Assembly (NCBI GenBank): GCA_938002255.1
Contig: CALLAL010000046.1
Location: 1 to 60,321 of the forward strand
DNA length: 60,321 nt
Source of the DNA: an uncultured bacterium
Lineage (GTDB): Bacteria > Desulfobacterota > BSN033 > UBA1163
Direction of reading: 5' to 3'
Notes under the pieces: generated by a model
Told to the model about the DNA's origin: nothing
Seen by the model: the letters and a program-made list of their open reading frames with translations, nothing else
The model's database searches: none
Made by a program: the position numbers and the translations under genes
Shown: positions 17,367 to 28,106 of the stretch, piece by piece
How positions within the stretch are numbered: position 1 is the first letter of the stretch
How the letters are laid out: every line of letters begins with the position of its first letter

Positions 17367-18383
17367 TTGACCATTTCCAAGAAAAGCCTTCAAGAGATTG
17401 GAGAGTTTGGACTCATCGACAGGATTAAAAACTGGATGGGCCTCCCCTCCCCAGAAGTCCTTCGAGGCATTGGCGATGATGTTGCTGTAATCCATCAGGG
17501 GAAGAAGGCTCTTCTGGTGACCACTGATATCCTTATTGAAGATATCCATTTTGAGAGATCCTGGGTGGACCCTTACCGTTTGGGGAGAAAAGCCTTGGCA
17601 GTCAACCTCAGCGATATTGCAGCCATGGGGGGAGTTCCCAAATACTTTCTCATAGCGATGGGCCTTCCCAAAAACCTCTCCTTACCCTTTGTTTCCCTTC
17701 TCTATCAGGGTTTGAAAGCTGAAGCGAAGCGGTTTCAAGTCGATTTGATTGGCGGAGATACCTCTCTTTCACAGAGAATTATGATCAATGTCTGCCTCAT
17801 CGGCGAAGGCATATCAAAAACTCTTCTTTACAGGAATGGTGCAAAGATTGGAGATGATCTTTATGTCTCAGGCACCTTAGGCGATTCGGCATTAGGTCTC
17901 AAACTTCTTCAGGATAAGAGGATCAAAAGAAAACCAAAAAGATTGATCGAAAAACATCTTTTACCAAGACCAAGGATTGAGTTGGGACAGGCCCTGGCTA
18001 AAAACCGTTTTGCTTCTGCCATGATTGATGTGAGTGATGGCCTGATTGGCGATACCTTCCATCTTTTGAGGGAGAGCAGGGTTGGAGCGAGGATATGGAA
18101 AGAATGTATTCCTCTTTCGAGGTCTTATCGAAAATGGGTCCAAACCTACTCAGAGGACCCCTATGAGTTAGCCCAGGCTGGAGGGGAAGATTACGAACTC
18201 CTTTTCACCGCCTCTCCTCGAAAAAGGAAGGAAATTTTCTCTCTTAGCCGTTCTCTCCAAATCTCAATCTCCCGAATCGGTGAGATTGTAAAGGCTACGG
18301 AGGGGTTTCATTTTCTTAGTAAGGACGGTGAAAGCATCTCTATCGATCGGATGGGTTATGACCATTTTAAATCCCTACCTTAA
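17367..18383 (+). CDS. thiL: Thiamine-monophosphate kinase
   Basis: 338 residues with the PurM-like fold signatures of ThiL: GEFGLIDRIK near the N-terminus, GIGDDVAVI, TTDILIEDIHF, KALAVNLSDIAAMGG, LIGGDTSLS and MIDVSDGLIGD. It phosphorylates thiamine monophosphate to the active diphosphate. No ATG lies near the conserved N-terminus. The best start is TTG 17367 with a weak CGGAG upstream, and the exact first residue is uncertain. It probably belongs to the lon transcript (24-bp gap). Confidence 0.93.
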   Translation: MTISKKSLQEIGEFGLIDRIKNWMGLPSPEVLRGIGDDVAVIHQGKKALLVTTDILIEDIHFERSWVDPYRLGRKALAVNLSDIAAMGGVPKYFLIAMGLPKNLSLPFVSLLYQGLKAEAKRFQVDLIGGDTSLSQRIMINVCLIGEGISKTLLYRNGAKIGDDLYVSGTLGDSALGLKLLQDKRIKRKPKRLIEKHLLPRPRIELGQALAKNRFASAMIDVSDGLIGDTFHLLRESRVGARIWKECIPLSRSYRKWVQTYSEDPYELAQAGGEDYELLFTASPRKRKEIFSLSRSLQISISRIGEIVKATEGFHFLSKDGESISIDRMGYDHFKSLP

Positions 18384-18478
18384 CCGAGCCTTACCGATAG
18401 TCCCTTGCCTTAGGCTTTCTAACTCTAACAACTTAATATTAAATGCTTTTCTCTATTTTTGAAAAACTATTCTTTGTC

Positions 18479-18507
18479 TTGACAAACACTCCCCCCATTA
18501 TTATCTT
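18479..18507 (+). promoter_or_regulatory. Predicted sigma70 promoter of hrcA-grpE-dnaK
   Basis: TTGACA (18479-18484), a 17-base spacer and TATCTT (18502-18507) lie about 60 bases before the hrcA start. No CIRCE inverted repeat (TTAGCACTC-N9-GAGTGCTAA) is visible around it, although the operon encodes HrcA. Confidence 0.5.
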
Positions 18508-18564
18508 TAGGTCAACGAAATGGGCTGGGGTTGTTTTTTATATGTTAAAGAGGTGTGAAGTAGA

Positions 18565-19605
18565 ATGGATCTCACCCTCACGGATCGGATGAAAGAGGTA
18601 CTGAGGCTGGTGATTGAGAATTATAACCAGACGGCTGAACCGGTTGGGTCGCTGGCGATTGCAAAGAAATCAAATCTTCACCTCAGTTCGGCGACCATTC
18701 GGAATATTATGTCTGAACTGGAAGCCATGGGACTTTTGGTTCAACCTCACCCATCGGCAGGTAGAATTCCAACAGAGAAAGGCTATCGGTTCTATGTGAA
18801 TTATCTCCTTGACCTTCATGAATTAAGTGGTGAGGAAAAACAGGAACTCAGGTCGAGATACCCGATCTATCAAGCGGAGGGGAAGGATCTTTTCCGGGAA
18901 ACCTCCAGGATTCTCTCTGCTTCCTCGCATCATCTTGGAGTGGTCTGGGCTCCGAGGATGAATCTGCTTGTTCTCCAACATATTGAGTTTGTGAGACTGA
19001 GGAGGCATCTGGCCCTTGCCATCCTGGTCAGTACGACTGGCATTGTTCAGAATCGCATTATTGAAATGGAAGAGGATCTTTCGCAATCGGCTCTCGATCA
19101 CCTCTCTGAATATCTCAATAGTTTTCTCACTGGGCTGACACTCTTTCAGGTAAGAGAGAAACTGCTTGAGGAGATGAGGATCGAAAAACGGACTTATGAT
19201 CATCTCTTCGAGCAGGCCCTTAAACTGGGGGAGCAAGCCTTCTCTTCTTTTGATGAGACCGATGTGTTCATAGAGGGGAGAACCAATATTTTTTCAGAGC
19301 CAGAGTTCGGGAATGTTTCAACGATGGCTGATCTCTTCAGGGCTTTTGAAGAGAAGGCGACCATGGTGAAGCTCCTCGACAAGTGCATGGCGCCTCAAGG
19401 AGTTCAGATTGCCATCGGTTCTGAAAGCGAAGTACAAGAAATGGAAACCTGCAGCATCGTTACCTCCACTTATGGGTGTGCAGGAGAGGTGTGGGGGGCT
19501 TTAGGGGTGATTGGTCCTCGACGGATGAATTACTCACGGATCGTCCCCCTGGTGGATTATGCCGCAAGGGTGTTGAGCGAAATTCTGGATACTTATTATC
19601 ATTAA
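18565..19605 (+). CDS. hrcA: Heat-inducible transcription repressor HrcA
   Basis: 346 residues. The N-terminal winged helix reads LTDRMKEVLRLVIENYNQTAEPVGSLAIAKKSNLHLSSATIRNIMSELEAMGLLVQPHPSAGRIPTEKGYRFYV, followed by the GAF-like dimerisation domain ending in IGPRRMNYSRIVPLVDYAARVLSEIL. HrcA represses chaperone genes by binding CIRCE and needs GroEL for folding. SD GAGGTG precedes ATG 18565. It is the first gene of hrcA-grpE-dnaK. I see no CIRCE site upstream, so either control is at another locus or the operator is diverged. Confidence 0.96.
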   Translation: MDLTLTDRMKEVLRLVIENYNQTAEPVGSLAIAKKSNLHLSSATIRNIMSELEAMGLLVQPHPSAGRIPTEKGYRFYVNYLLDLHELSGEEKQELRSRYPIYQAEGKDLFRETSRILSASSHHLGVVWAPRMNLLVLQHIEFVRLRRHLALAILVSTTGIVQNRIIEMEEDLSQSALDHLSEYLNSFLTGLTLFQVREKLLEEMRIEKRTYDHLFEQALKLGEQAFSSFDETDVFIEGRTNIFSEPEFGNVSTMADLFRAFEEKATMVKLLDKCMAPQGVQIAIGSESEVQEMETCSIVTSTYGCAGEVWGALGVIGPRRMNYSRIVPLVDYAARVLSEILDTYYH

Positions 19606-19623
19606 AATAATGGAGTACATGCC

Positions 19624-20244
19624 ATGGCAGATACAGGACATAAAGAATTTTCGCCGGGATCGGAGACAGGAGGGGAGGGCTTATCCGAAGAGCATCCTGA
19701 AACCAAGTCCCATAAGAATCATAAGAAAAAAAAGGATGACAAAGATCGGGACATAGAAGAGCTAAAAAAAAGGCTGGAGGAAAAGGAAAAAGAGGCTAAA
19801 GAGAATCTTGACCGGCTTTTGCGGACTGCAGCCGATTTTGAAAATTTCAAAAAGAGAGCCGCCAAAGAGAAAGAGGATTATTTGAAGTATGCTAACGAGG
19901 ATTTGATTAAATCCATCCTCCCTTTCATCGACAACCTTGAAAGGGCGGTTAATCATGCTGAAAAGGTTGTGGATACGGGGGTTTTAATTGAAGGGGTGCG
20001 GCTCACCATTCAACAGGTCCTTCAAACGCTGAAGCGGTTTGGATTAGAAGCCTTTGACTCTGTGGGTCAACCCTTTGATCCCGAACGGCATGAGGCGATG
20101 CTGATGGTTGAAACGGATCAAGTTGAGCCGAACCAAGTGGTGGAGGAATTTCAAAAGGGATATCTGTTGAATGAACGTCTCTTACGACCTGCAACGGTAT
20201 CCGTTTCGAAGGCTCCGGCTAAGGAGAGTCAAGCGGTCGAATAA
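19624..20244 (+). CDS. grpE: Nucleotide exchange factor GrpE
   Basis: 206 residues. A long charged N-terminal tail (Lys/Glu/His-rich) leads into the coiled coil [40 protein letters not shown], then a four-helix/beta-wing domain with [31 protein letters not shown] and a C-terminal [14 protein letters not shown]. It releases ADP from DnaK and acts as a dimer in the cytoplasm. It lies 18 bp after hrcA and 32 bp before dnaK. A GGAG lies close to its ATG. Confidence 0.95.
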   Translation: MADTGHKEFSPGSETGGEGLSEEHPETKSHKNHKKKKDDKDRDIEELKKRLEEKEKEAKENLDRLLRTAADFENFKKRAAKEKEDYLKYANEDLIKSILPFIDNLERAVNHAEKVVDTGVLIEGVRLTIQQVLQTLKRFGLEAFDSVGQPFDPERHEAMLMVETDQVEPNQVVEEFQKGYLLNERLLRPATVSVSKAPAKESQAVE

Positions 20245-20276
20245 GAGATGGACATACTAAAGAAGGGAGAACGATT

Positions 20277-22196
20277 ATGGCAAAGACAATAGGAATTGAT
20301 TTAGGGACAACGAATTCGGTGGTTGCGGTCATGGAAGGAGGAGATCCGGTGGTGATCGCCAACCCAGAAGGAAGCCGGACCACACCCTCAGTGGTCGCCT
20401 TCACGGATAAGGGCGAACGCGTGGTAGGGCAAATCGCTAAACGTCAGGCTATTACCAATTCTGAGAATACCATCTTTTCCATCAAACGACTGATGGGGAG
20501 AAAATATAGTGATCCTGAAGTTCAAAGAGACATCAAGGTCCTTCCCTATAAGATTATTGAAAATAAGAATGGGGATGCCTGGGTCCGGGCAAGGGATAGA
20601 GACTATAGCCCACCCGAAATCTCGGCATTCATCCTTCAGAAGATGAAGGAGACGGCAGAGGCCTACCTCGGGGAGAAGGTGAGCGATGCCGTCATCACGG
20701 TCCCGGCTTATTTTAACGATAGCCAGCGTCAAGCCACGAAGGATGCAGGGAGAATCGCCGGGCTCAATGTCATCCGGATCATTAATGAGCCAACGGCGGC
20801 TGCTCTCGCCTATGGTCTTGATAAGAAGAAGGATGAGAAGATAGCGGTCTTTGACCTGGGGGGAGGGACCTTCGATATATCCATCCTTGAAATTGGAGAT
20901 GGAGTTTTTGAGGTCAAATCGACCAATGGCAATACCCATCTGGGGGGAGATGATTTTGATCAACGTCTGATTGACTACCTGGCGGATGAGTTTAAGAAGG
21001 ATCAGGGAATCGATCTCCGAAAAGACCGAATGGCCTTACAGAGATTAAAGGAGGCCGCGGAGAAGGCAAAGATCGAACTCTCCAATATGATGGAAACAGA
21101 CATCAACCTTCCCTTCATCACAGCAGATGCCTCGGGTCCAAAACATCTCAATATGAAACTGACCCGTGCAAAACTGGAGAAACTGACCGAAGACCTGATT
21201 GATAGCGTTGAGGGACCCTGTCGTCAGGCGTTAGCGGATGCAGGTCTTTCACCTAAGGACATCGATGAGGTCATCCTGGTAGGTGGCATGACTCGAATGC
21301 CAAAAGTTCAGGAGAAGGTCAGACAGATTTTCGGAAAGGAACCGAACAAGAGCGTCAATCCTGATGAGGCAGTGGCCATTGGGGCGGCGATTCAAGCTGG
21401 CGTTCTTAAAGGAGAGGTGAAGGATGTGCTCCTTCTGGATGTCACTCCGCTCTCCCTCGGGATTGAAACGCTGGGCGGGGTCTTTACGAAACTGATTGAA
21501 CGGAACACCACGATTCCAACGAAGAAGAGCCAGATCTTTTCAACGGCTACTGATAATCAACCCGCGGTGACCATTCATGTGCTCCAGGGTGAAAGGGAGA
21601 TGGCAGCGGACAATAAGACCCTGGGGCAGTTTGAGCTAGTCGGCATTCCTCCTGCTCCGAGAGGAGTTCCTCAGATTGAGGTGACTTTTGACATTGACGC
21701 GAACGGGATTGTTCATGTCTCAGCGAAAGACCTTGGAACTGGGAAAGAACAATCGATTAAGATTACTGCATCGAGCGGTCTCAACGAAGAAGAGATCAAG
21801 AAGATGATTAGGGATGCGGAAGCCCATGCCGCTGAAGATAAGAAGAGGAGAGAACTGGCTGAGGCGAGAAACCATCTTGACACCCTCATCTACACCACAG
21901 AGAAGTCCTTGAGGGAGTATGGCGATAAGATTGACTCTTCAGACAAGCAGAACATCGAGGAAGCGATCGCCAAAGCCAAGAAGGCGATGGAGTCGAATGA
22001 CCTCGGAACGATCAAGTCGGCCCAGGACGAACTGACCCGATCCTCCCATAAGCTGGCGGAAGCGATGTATGCCAAAGCCTCCCAGAAGGGAGCCGCAGGT
22101 GCCGGTCCTGGAGCAGGTTCACAGGAAGGTCCTCGGGCGAAGGCTCAGGAGGATGTGGTGGATGCCGACTACGAGGATGTGAAAGATAAAAAATAA
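20277..22196 (+). CDS. dnaK: Chaperone DnaK (Hsp70)
   Basis: 639 residues, full length. The actin-like ATPase domain begins [19 protein letters not shown] and includes [22 protein letters not shown] and [14 protein letters not shown]. The substrate-binding domain and lid follow, and the tail [17 protein letters not shown] resembles the acidic C-terminus of proteobacterial DnaK. SD AAGGGAG lies 8 bases before ATG 20277. dnaJ is not found downstream; a strong terminator closes the operon at 22219-22248. Confidence 0.98.
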   Translation: MAKTIGIDLGTTNSVVAVMEGGDPVVIANPEGSRTTPSVVAFTDKGERVVGQIAKRQAITNSENTIFSIKRLMGRKYSDPEVQRDIKVLPYKIIENKNGDAWVRARDRDYSPPEISAFILQKMKETAEAYLGEKVSDAVITVPAYFNDSQRQATKDAGRIAGLNVIRIINEPTAAALAYGLDKKKDEKIAVFDLGGGTFDISILEIGDGVFEVKSTNGNTHLGGDDFDQRLIDYLADEFKKDQGIDLRKDRMALQRLKEAAEKAKIELSNMMETDINLPFITADASGPKHLNMKLTRAKLEKLTEDLIDSVEGPCRQALADAGLSPKDIDEVILVGGMTRMPKVQEKVRQIFGKEPNKSVNPDEAVAIGAAIQAGVLKGEVKDVLLLDVTPLSLGIETLGGVFTKLIERNTTIPTKKSQIFSTATDNQPAVTIHVLQGEREMAADNKTLGQFELVGIPPAPRGVPQIEVTFDIDANGIVHVSAKDLGTGKEQSIKITASSGLNEEEIKKMIRDAEAHAAEDKKRRELAEARNHLDTLIYTTEKSLREYGDKIDSSDKQNIEEAIAKAKKAMESNDLGTIKSAQDELTRSSHKLAEAMYAKASQKGAAGAGPGAGSQEGPRAKAQEDVVDADYEDVKDKK

Positions 22197-22218
22197 TTTC
22201 TGTACATTGCCCTTAAAT

Positions 22219-22248
22219 AAAAAAGGCGAGGAGTTCCTCGCCTTTTTT
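22219..22248 (+). terminator. Intrinsic terminator after dnaK
   Basis: GGCGAGG (22225-22231) pairs with CCTCGCC (22236-22242) around a four-base loop. The flanking six A and six T residues extend the stem and supply the U-tract, so the hairpin could also work on the minus strand. Confidence 0.92.
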
Positions 22249-22311
22249 ATTTTGAGAGTTTGATTTTATCCTTTGGCAATGTTACTTTTTAGACCGCCGG
22301 GGAGAATGAAG

Positions 22312-23229
22312 ATGTTCGGCTTCTTTGATAAATTAAAAAAAGGGCTTGCGAAAACCCATCAGGGGTTTGTCGAGAAGATGGATCGTCTCTTTCTCGGAAA
22401 GAAGACGATTGATCAGGATCTTCTCGATGAACTGGAAGCGCTTCTTTATGAAGCGGATATTGGAGTTAAGACGACCACTGATCTGATTGAGGGCGTTCGA
22501 CAGGGACTGAAAAGGGGAGATCTTCAGGATCCTGAAAAAGTTAAAACCTTTATTAAAGAAGAGATCCTTCAGATCCTCCGTTCAGGTGAAAAACCTCTCT
22601 CCATTGATTTTGCCTCGACAAAGCCTTTTGTTTTTATGGTCGTCGGAGTCAATGGCGCGGGTAAGACCACAACGATCGGAAAGATTGCCCATCAATATTC
22701 GGCCCAAGGAAAGAGGGTTCTGATCGGGGCGGCAGATACCTTTCGGGCAGCAGCGGTCGAGCAGCTCGAGATCTGGGCAGACCGTGTGGGGGCGGACTTT
22801 ATCAAACAGTCCAAAGGGTCTGATCCCTCCGCCGTTGCCTTCGATTCGATCCAGGCTGCCAAAGCCAGGAATACGGATCTCGTGTTTATCGATACAGCAG
22901 GAAGGCTCCATACCAAAGTCAATCTCATGGAGGAGTTGAAGAAGATCAAAAGAATTGTCAGCAGGGAATGTTCGGGAGCCCCTCATGAGATCTTACTCGT
23001 TTTGGATGCCACCACAGGCCAGAATGCCATCTCCCAGGCAAAGCTCTTCCATGAAGCCATCGGTGTCACAGGAATTGCTCTCACCAAACTGGATGGGACA
23101 GCCAAAGGTGGAATCATTGTAGGTATTACAGAAGAGTTAAAGATCCCTATCCGTTATGTCGGAGTGGGGGAGGCGATTGATGACCTCAAAGAGTTCAATG
23201 CCACTGACTTTGTCCAGGCCCTGTTTTAA
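22312..23229 (+). CDS. ftsY: Signal recognition particle receptor FtsY
   Basis: SRP-type GTPase with an N domain ([23 protein letters not shown]) and a G domain carrying [16 protein letters not shown] (G1), [14 protein letters not shown] (G2/insertion box), [18 protein letters not shown] (G3) and [12 protein letters not shown] (G4/G5). It docks ribosome-SRP complexes at the membrane for cotranslational insertion. It lacks the long acidic A domain of E. coli FtsY, as is common outside enterics. Longer frames start at TTG 22273 or ATG 22306, but the GGGGAG motif is well spaced only to ATG 22312 (305 residues). It has its own unit after the dnaK terminator. Confidence 0.95.
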   Translation: MFGFFDKLKKGLAKTHQGFVEKMDRLFLGKKTIDQDLLDELEALLYEADIGVKTTTDLIEGVRQGLKRGDLQDPEKVKTFIKEEILQILRSGEKPLSIDFASTKPFVFMVVGVNGAGKTTTIGKIAHQYSAQGKRVLIGAADTFRAAAVEQLEIWADRVGADFIKQSKGSDPSAVAFDSIQAAKARNTDLVFIDTAGRLHTKVNLMEELKKIKRIVSRECSGAPHEILLVLDATTGQNAISQAKLFHEAIGVTGIALTKLDGTAKGGIIVGITEELKIPIRYVGVGEAIDDLKEFNATDFVQALF

Positions 23230-23345
23230 GAAGGATGATCTTGTTTCAAAGAGGACCCCATCCAGTGATGGCCTGGAGATAAGCATTCGATCAACCATTC
23301 AAGAACTCTAAAAACAGTTTTTCGCCAAAACGTTGGTAGGCGACA

Positions 23346-24086
23346 TTAAGGCCGGTTCTGCTTTTCAAGGGCTTTGACACGGGCCTCAAGAGCGGCAATC
23401 CTCTTCTCCAGATCAGCATAGGAGAATTTGATCATGGCGCCCAGCTCTTCTCGAACCTCAATAAAACCCTCTTTAACCTTTTCGTTCAAGACGGCGATCT
23501 CTCCCAGAGCGGTTCTGACCTGGGCTTGAAGGCTATCGATCCCTTTTCCTATGTGGTTAAGCTCACCCTTCATCTCTTCCTTCCACAGAGTAAGTTGGGT
23601 GAAGCCTCTTTCCCAGGATTGGGTGAGGTTGGCGTTTCCTTCTTCTTTCATGAATCGGAGGTCTGAAGCCATCTCCTGCTTTGTTTTAAGCAGGTTGGTA
23701 TGGATTTCTTCCCTGAACGCCTGAAGCAAGGACTCTATTTCTTTTTGACTGCACAGGAAGGATGATAACGTCTCTTCTTTCATCCTGCCCAAAGAGGACT
23801 CCATGGGCTGGATCGATTGGAGAAGCATGGATTGAACCTTTAATTCAAGGTTTCTTGTTTCCTCTTCGAATTGTCTGGCCAGGGGGGCGAGATCTACCTG
23901 ACTCTCTCTTCTCAAATTTTCCAGCTCTGTTTTTATTTGTTCCATTTCTCCGATCAGGAGATTTCTACTCTCTTCCTTTAATTTGTGGAAGCTGGCATGG
24001 AAATCCTGTCTCAACCTTTCGAGATCTTCTCTTTTAGAAAAGGCAAACATCTTCTGCTCCAATAATTCCATCAACTCTTTATCCAT
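23346..24086 (-). CDS. Coiled-coil protein of unknown function, 246 aa
   Basis: AGGGGGAT lies properly before ATG 24086; an upstream frame to 24167 lacks such a signal. The protein is almost entirely heptad-like, rich in Glu/Lys/Leu, with segments such as REDLERLRQDFHASFHKLKEESRNLL and a C-terminal DLEKRIAALEARVKALEKQN that should form a parallel coiled coil. There is no signal peptide, membrane segment or catalytic motif, so it is presumably a cytoplasmic structural protein. I cannot assign a role. It is divergent from the formate dehydrogenase operon, whose promoter lies just upstream. Confidence 0.7.
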   Translation of the reverse strand: MDKELMELLEQKMFAFSKREDLERLRQDFHASFHKLKEESRNLLIGEMEQIKTELENLRRESQVDLAPLARQFEEETRNLELKVQSMLLQSIQPMESSLGRMKEETLSSFLCSQKEIESLLQAFREEIHTNLLKTKQEMASDLRFMKEEGNANLTQSWERGFTQLTLWKEEMKGELNHIGKGIDSLQAQVRTALGEIAVLNEKVKEGFIEVREELGAMIKFSYADLEKRIAALEARVKALEKQNRP

Positions 24087-24161
24087 TTCGATCCCCCTTT
24101 TTATCCATTTATCTTTTTCATTATCACAGAGAGGGTGTAAGATCAATTTATTTTTTCCTCT

Positions 24162-24189
24162 TGACATAAAAATTAATTGTGGTATATTT
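24162..24189 (+). promoter_or_regulatory. Predicted promoter of the fdhAB operon
   Basis: TTGACA (24162-24167), a 16-base spacer and TATATT (24184-24189) preceded by TGG, giving an extended -10. Transcription would start about 24197, leaving an AT-rich 5' leader of about 115 bases. A short inverted motif CCCAAAATGGG (24228-24238) in the leader could be an operator; this is speculative. Confidence 0.65.
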
Positions 24190-24313
24190 CACAAAGTTTA
24201 TCGTTAATATCTTATTTTTATTAATTTCCCAAAATGGGTGAAAGGGGGGATGAAAAAATTCGGTAAAAAGTTTTTAATCAAAATTTAAAAGAAAGGAAGG
24301 TGAATTGAAATCT

Positions 24314-27300
24314 ATGAAAATTACCCGGAGAAATTTTCTAAAGATTTCAGGTGCTACCGCTGCAGGAGCAGTGGTAGGCGGACTGGGCTTTGATTTTTCA
24401 CCGATTGAATCCTATGCCCAGGAACTCCGAATTAAAGGAGCCAAAGAAACAACCACGATCTGTTGTTTTTGTTCTGTAGGCTGTGGGATCATTGTCCACA
24501 CCGATGCCAAAGGGAAAGTGATCAATGCGGAAGGTGATCCGGATCACCCCATCAGTGAAGGGGCTCTCTGTGCTAAAGGAGCAGCCAGTTATCAAATTGC
24601 GAACAATCCTGCCCGTCTTCAAAAGGTCCGTTATCGTGCCCCCTATAGCACTCAATGGAAAGAGGTGAGCTGGGAGTGGGCACTCGATAGGATCGCCGCA
24701 AACATCAAGAAAAGCCGAGATGCCAGTTTCATGGAAAAGAATGCACAGGGGCAAGTGGTCAATCGGACCAATGGGATTGCCTCTGTGGGAAGTGCGGCGC
24801 TTGATAATGAGGAATGCTGGCTCTATTCGAAAATGTTAAGGGCCATGGGTCTGATTTATATTGAACACCAGGCCCGTATCTGACACAGCGCTACTGTAGC
24901 GGCTCTGGCAGAGTCGTACGGACGCGGTGCCATGACGAATCATTATATCGATTTTCGGAATGCCGATGTGATTCTCAATATGGGTGGGAATGTGGCTGAG
25001 AATCATCCGGTCTCCTTCAAATGGATTCAGGTGGCCAGAGACCGGGGTGCCATTTTCATCCATGTGGATCCGAGATTTACCCGGACCTCCGCAAAAGCCG
25101 ATATCTTTGTACGTTTACGTTCAGGAACAGACATTGCCTTTCTGGGCGGGATGATCAAGTATATTCTTGACAACAACATGTATGATGAATTTTATGTCAA
25201 GAACTATACGAATGCTTCATTTATCGTCAATCCAAAATTTAGCTTTGATGATGGTCTTTTTTCTGGGTACGATCCCAGGAAGCGAGCTTATGATAAATCT
25301 ACCTGGACCTTTGAAAGGGATGAGCAAGGAATTCCCAAAAGGGATATGACGCTTGAGGATCCGAATTGTGTCTTCCAGCTCTTAAAGAAGCATTACTCCC
25401 GTTATACGCTTCAGAAAGTTTCAGAAATAACGGGGACACCCACGTCTGATTTAGAAAAGGTCTATCAAGCCTATGGCTCAACCTTTCCTGCCAATAAAGC
25501 TGGAACGGTCCTGTATGCCATGGGGTGGACACAGCATACCGTCGGTGTCCAGAACATCCGAGCCATGGCGATTATTCAAGATCTTCTCGGCAATATGGGT
25601 ATCGCAGGAGGAGGAGTCAATGCCCTGAGGGGTGAATCGAATGTTCAGGGGGCAACAGATGCGGGGCTTCTCTTCCACATCTGGCCGGGTTATTTACCCA
25701 CTCCGAGGGCTTCTTTGGCAACCCTGGAGGATTATAATAAGACAACCCCGGTTTCCAAAGATCCCAGAAGTATCAACTGGTGGAAGAACCGCCCTAAATA
25801 CGTTGTGAGTTTCCTGAAATCGATGTTTGGGGAGAAGGCAACCAAAGAGAACGATTTTGGATACTCTTGGATGCCCAAGCTTGATGTGGGCCAGGATGCC
25901 TCATGGCTCAATCTCTTTGATGAGATGTATAAAGGGACTTTCACCGGATTCTTCGTCTGGGGAATGAATCCAGCCTGTTCGAGTGCTCATGCCGGGAAAG
26001 TAAGGCAGGCTCTGGTGAAATTGGACTGGATGGTCAATGTTAATGTTTTTAATAGTGAGACAGCAGAGTTCTGGCGGGGACCGGGAGTGGATCCCAAGAA
26101 GGTCAAAACAGAGGTCTTCCAGTTACCGTGTGCTGCCTTCTTAGAGAAAGAGGGTAGCATTTCGAATAGCGGTCGCTGGATGCAGTGGCGTTATAAAGCC
26201 GCCAATCCTCCTGGAGAGGCCAGACCTGATGGTGACATTATGTATGAACTCTTCAAGAAGGTTAAGGCCCTCTACGAGAAGGAGAAGGGCGTCTTCCCGG
26301 AACCGATTTTGAATCTAAAGTGGGACTATGAGACCAATGGACATTTTGATATCCATAAAGTGGCTAAAGAGATCAATGGCTATGATCTCACCACAGGCAA
26401 ATTGATGGCCAATTTTGTTGGGCTGAAGGATGATGGGACGACCTCCTGTGGGAACTGGCTCTATTCAGCAAGCTATACAGAGGCTGGCAACATGGCGGCT
26501 CGGAGAAAGAAAACTGATCCAACAGGATTGGGGCTTTATCCGGAGTGGTCCTGGTGTTGGCCCCTCAATCGAAGGATCATATACAACCGGGCTTCGGTGG
26601 ATCTGGAAGGGAATCCTCGAGATCCCAAGCGTCCGCTTCTTAAGTGGGATGCCGCAGAAAAGAAATGGGTTGGGGATGTTCCGGACAATGCGGTTCCTCC
26701 CATGGGGACCAACGGGGCTTATCCCTTTATTATGAAACCGGACGGAGTGGCTTCTCTCTTTGGGCCAGGACTGGCAGACGGTCCATTCCCCGAGCACTAT
26801 GAACCTCTGGAATGTCCTATTGAGAAGAATCTGATGTCGAGTCAAAGGATCAATCCAGTTATCAAAGTGTTTGAAGGTGGGCCAGATACCTTTGCCACCT
26901 GCGATCCCAAATATCCCTTTGTGTGCACCACCTACCGGGTTACCGAGCACTGGCAGACGGGGGTTTTAACCCGATGGCTTCCCTGGTTGATCGAGGCGGA
27001 GCCTCAGGTATTTTGCGAGATCAGCCTTGAGCTTGGTAGATTGAGAGGAATCAAGAACGGTGATCGGGTCATCGTTGAGACCCCGCGAGGCAAACTTGAG
27101 GCAGTTGCAATTGTCACCTCTCGGCTTAAACCTTTCAATGTTGCCGGTCAGACGATTCACCAGATAGGCTTGCCATGGCATTTTGGCTGGCTTCATCCGA
27201 AAGACGGGGGAGAAAGTGCCAATCTTCTGACCCCGACGATCGGCGATCCCAATACCATGATCCCTGAATCAAAGGCTTTCATGGCGAATGTGAGAAAACT

Positions 27301-27340
27301 GGCTGTTGCACCGGCCAAAAAACCAGCTGGTAAGAGCTAA
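24314..27340 (+). CDS. fdhA: Selenocysteine formate dehydrogenase, catalytic subunit
   Basis: One gene of 1008 residues read through an in-frame UGA at 24881-24883 (Sec190). The Tat signal RRNFLK is at 5-10. A [4Fe-4S] motif C-x2-C-x3-C-x28-C is formed by Cys50, 53, 57 and 86. The UGA context is NHQARV-U-H-like: IEHQARI-Sec-HSATVAALAESYGRGAMTNHY, matching FdnG/FdoG and Desulfovibrio FdhA. The molybdopterin domains follow (GMNPACSSAH, VTEHWQTGVLTRW, MANVRKLAV). It oxidises formate to CO2 (or the reverse) in the periplasm with a bis-MGD Mo/W centre. ATG 24314 is chosen over TTG 24305 because it gives a normal Tat leader and AGGTGA is about 10 bases upstream. FdhB follows after 14 bp. No membrane gamma subunit is present, so a soluble FdhAB that donates to cytochrome c is likely. 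Confidence 0.95.
24881..24916 (+). promoter_or_regulatory. UGA selenocysteine codon and bacterial SECIS hairpin
   Basis: Sixteen bases after the UGA, CGGCTC (24900-24905) pairs with GAGTCG (24911-24916) around the loop TGGCA. The distance and the GG-containing apical loop fit SelB-recognised bacterial SECIS elements. It replaces a stop and requires SelA/B/C/D elsewhere in the genome. Confidence 0.85.
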
Positions 27341-27354
27341 AGGAGGTGACCATC

Positions 27355-28086
27355 ATGGCAGACAAATCCTTTTTCATCGATACGACGAAGTGTACAGCCT
27401 GTCGAGGATGTCAGGTTGCTTGTAAGCAGTGGAATAAAAATCCTGGGACGAAGACGGTTCAGCGTGGGAGCCATCAGAATCCGGCTGATCTTTCTTCGTC
27501 GACGTTTAAGTTGGTGAGATTTAGCGAGGTAGATGTTCCAGGAGGAGAGCCCAGGTGGTATTTCTTTCCGGATCAGTGCAGACATTGCGTGACCCCTCCC
27601 TGTAAGGAGGTGGCGGAGGGGAAGGCAAAGGGTGCTATCCTTCACGACGAAAGTACTGGAGCGGTGATTTTCAATTCGAAGGTGAAGGTGGCGCCAGAGG
27701 TGTTTAAAGAGGTGCGTGAGGCCTGTCCCTATGATGTTCCGAGGATTTCGGGTGCAGGGGTGATGGCGAAATGTACCATGTGTATGGATCGGGTCAAAGA
27801 AGGGATGCTTCCGGCCTGTGTGAAGACCTGTCCGACGGGGGCGATGGCTTTTGGGGACCGGAAGGCGATTCTTGAGTTGGCCCATAAGAGGCTTTCAGAG
27901 GTGAAGGGGAAGATGAAAGACGCTTCGTTAGCGAATCCTGATGATGTTCGGGTGATTTATCTTCTCGTGGATGATCCCAAAAAGTATCATAAATTTGCAG
28001 TGGCAGAGAATACGATCGGGATCACTCGCAAGATGGCTTTAAAGCGTATCTTCAAACCCTTCAAAGAAATTCGTGTGATTGGATGA
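27355..28086 (+). CDS. fdhB: Formate dehydrogenase iron-sulfur (beta) subunit
   Basis: 243 residues, ferredoxin-like. Cysteine clusters begin C13-x2-C16-x2-C19-x3-C23 (KCTACRGCQVACKQW), then CRHCVTPPCKEV, CPYDVP, and KCTMCMDRVKEGMLPACVKTCPTGAM, enough for about four [4Fe-4S] centres that carry electrons from FdhA. It has no signal peptide, so it should ride with the Tat-exported FdhA, and no C-terminal membrane anchor such as FdnH has. AGGAGG at 27341-27346 sits 8 bases before ATG 27355; the alternative GTG at 27346 overlaps the SD. The operon ends at the terminator 28107-28154. Confidence 0.95.
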   Translation: MADKSFFIDTTKCTACRGCQVACKQWNKNPGTKTVQRGSHQNPADLSSSTFKLVRFSEVDVPGGEPRWYFFPDQCRHCVTPPCKEVAEGKAKGAILHDESTGAVIFNSKVKVAPEVFKEVREACPYDVPRISGAGVMAKCTMCMDRVKEGMLPACVKTCPTGAMAFGDRKAILELAHKRLSEVKGKMKDASLANPDDVRVIYLLVDDPKKYHKFAVAENTIGITRKMALKRIFKPFKEIRVIG

Positions 28087-28106
28087 CGTTGACAACATGG
28101 GGGGTG

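Noticed and set aside
18478-18498. Heat-shock sigma32 promoter before hrcA (CTTGACA...CCCCAT)
   Set aside because: Only eight bases separate the two boxes; sigma32 needs about 13-17. A CIRCE element was also looked for here and not found.
24881-24883. In-frame stop suggesting a broken formate dehydrogenase or two genes
   Set aside because: The TGA sits exactly at the conserved Sec position, is followed by a SECIS-like hairpin, and the protein continues in the same frame with normal family sequence.
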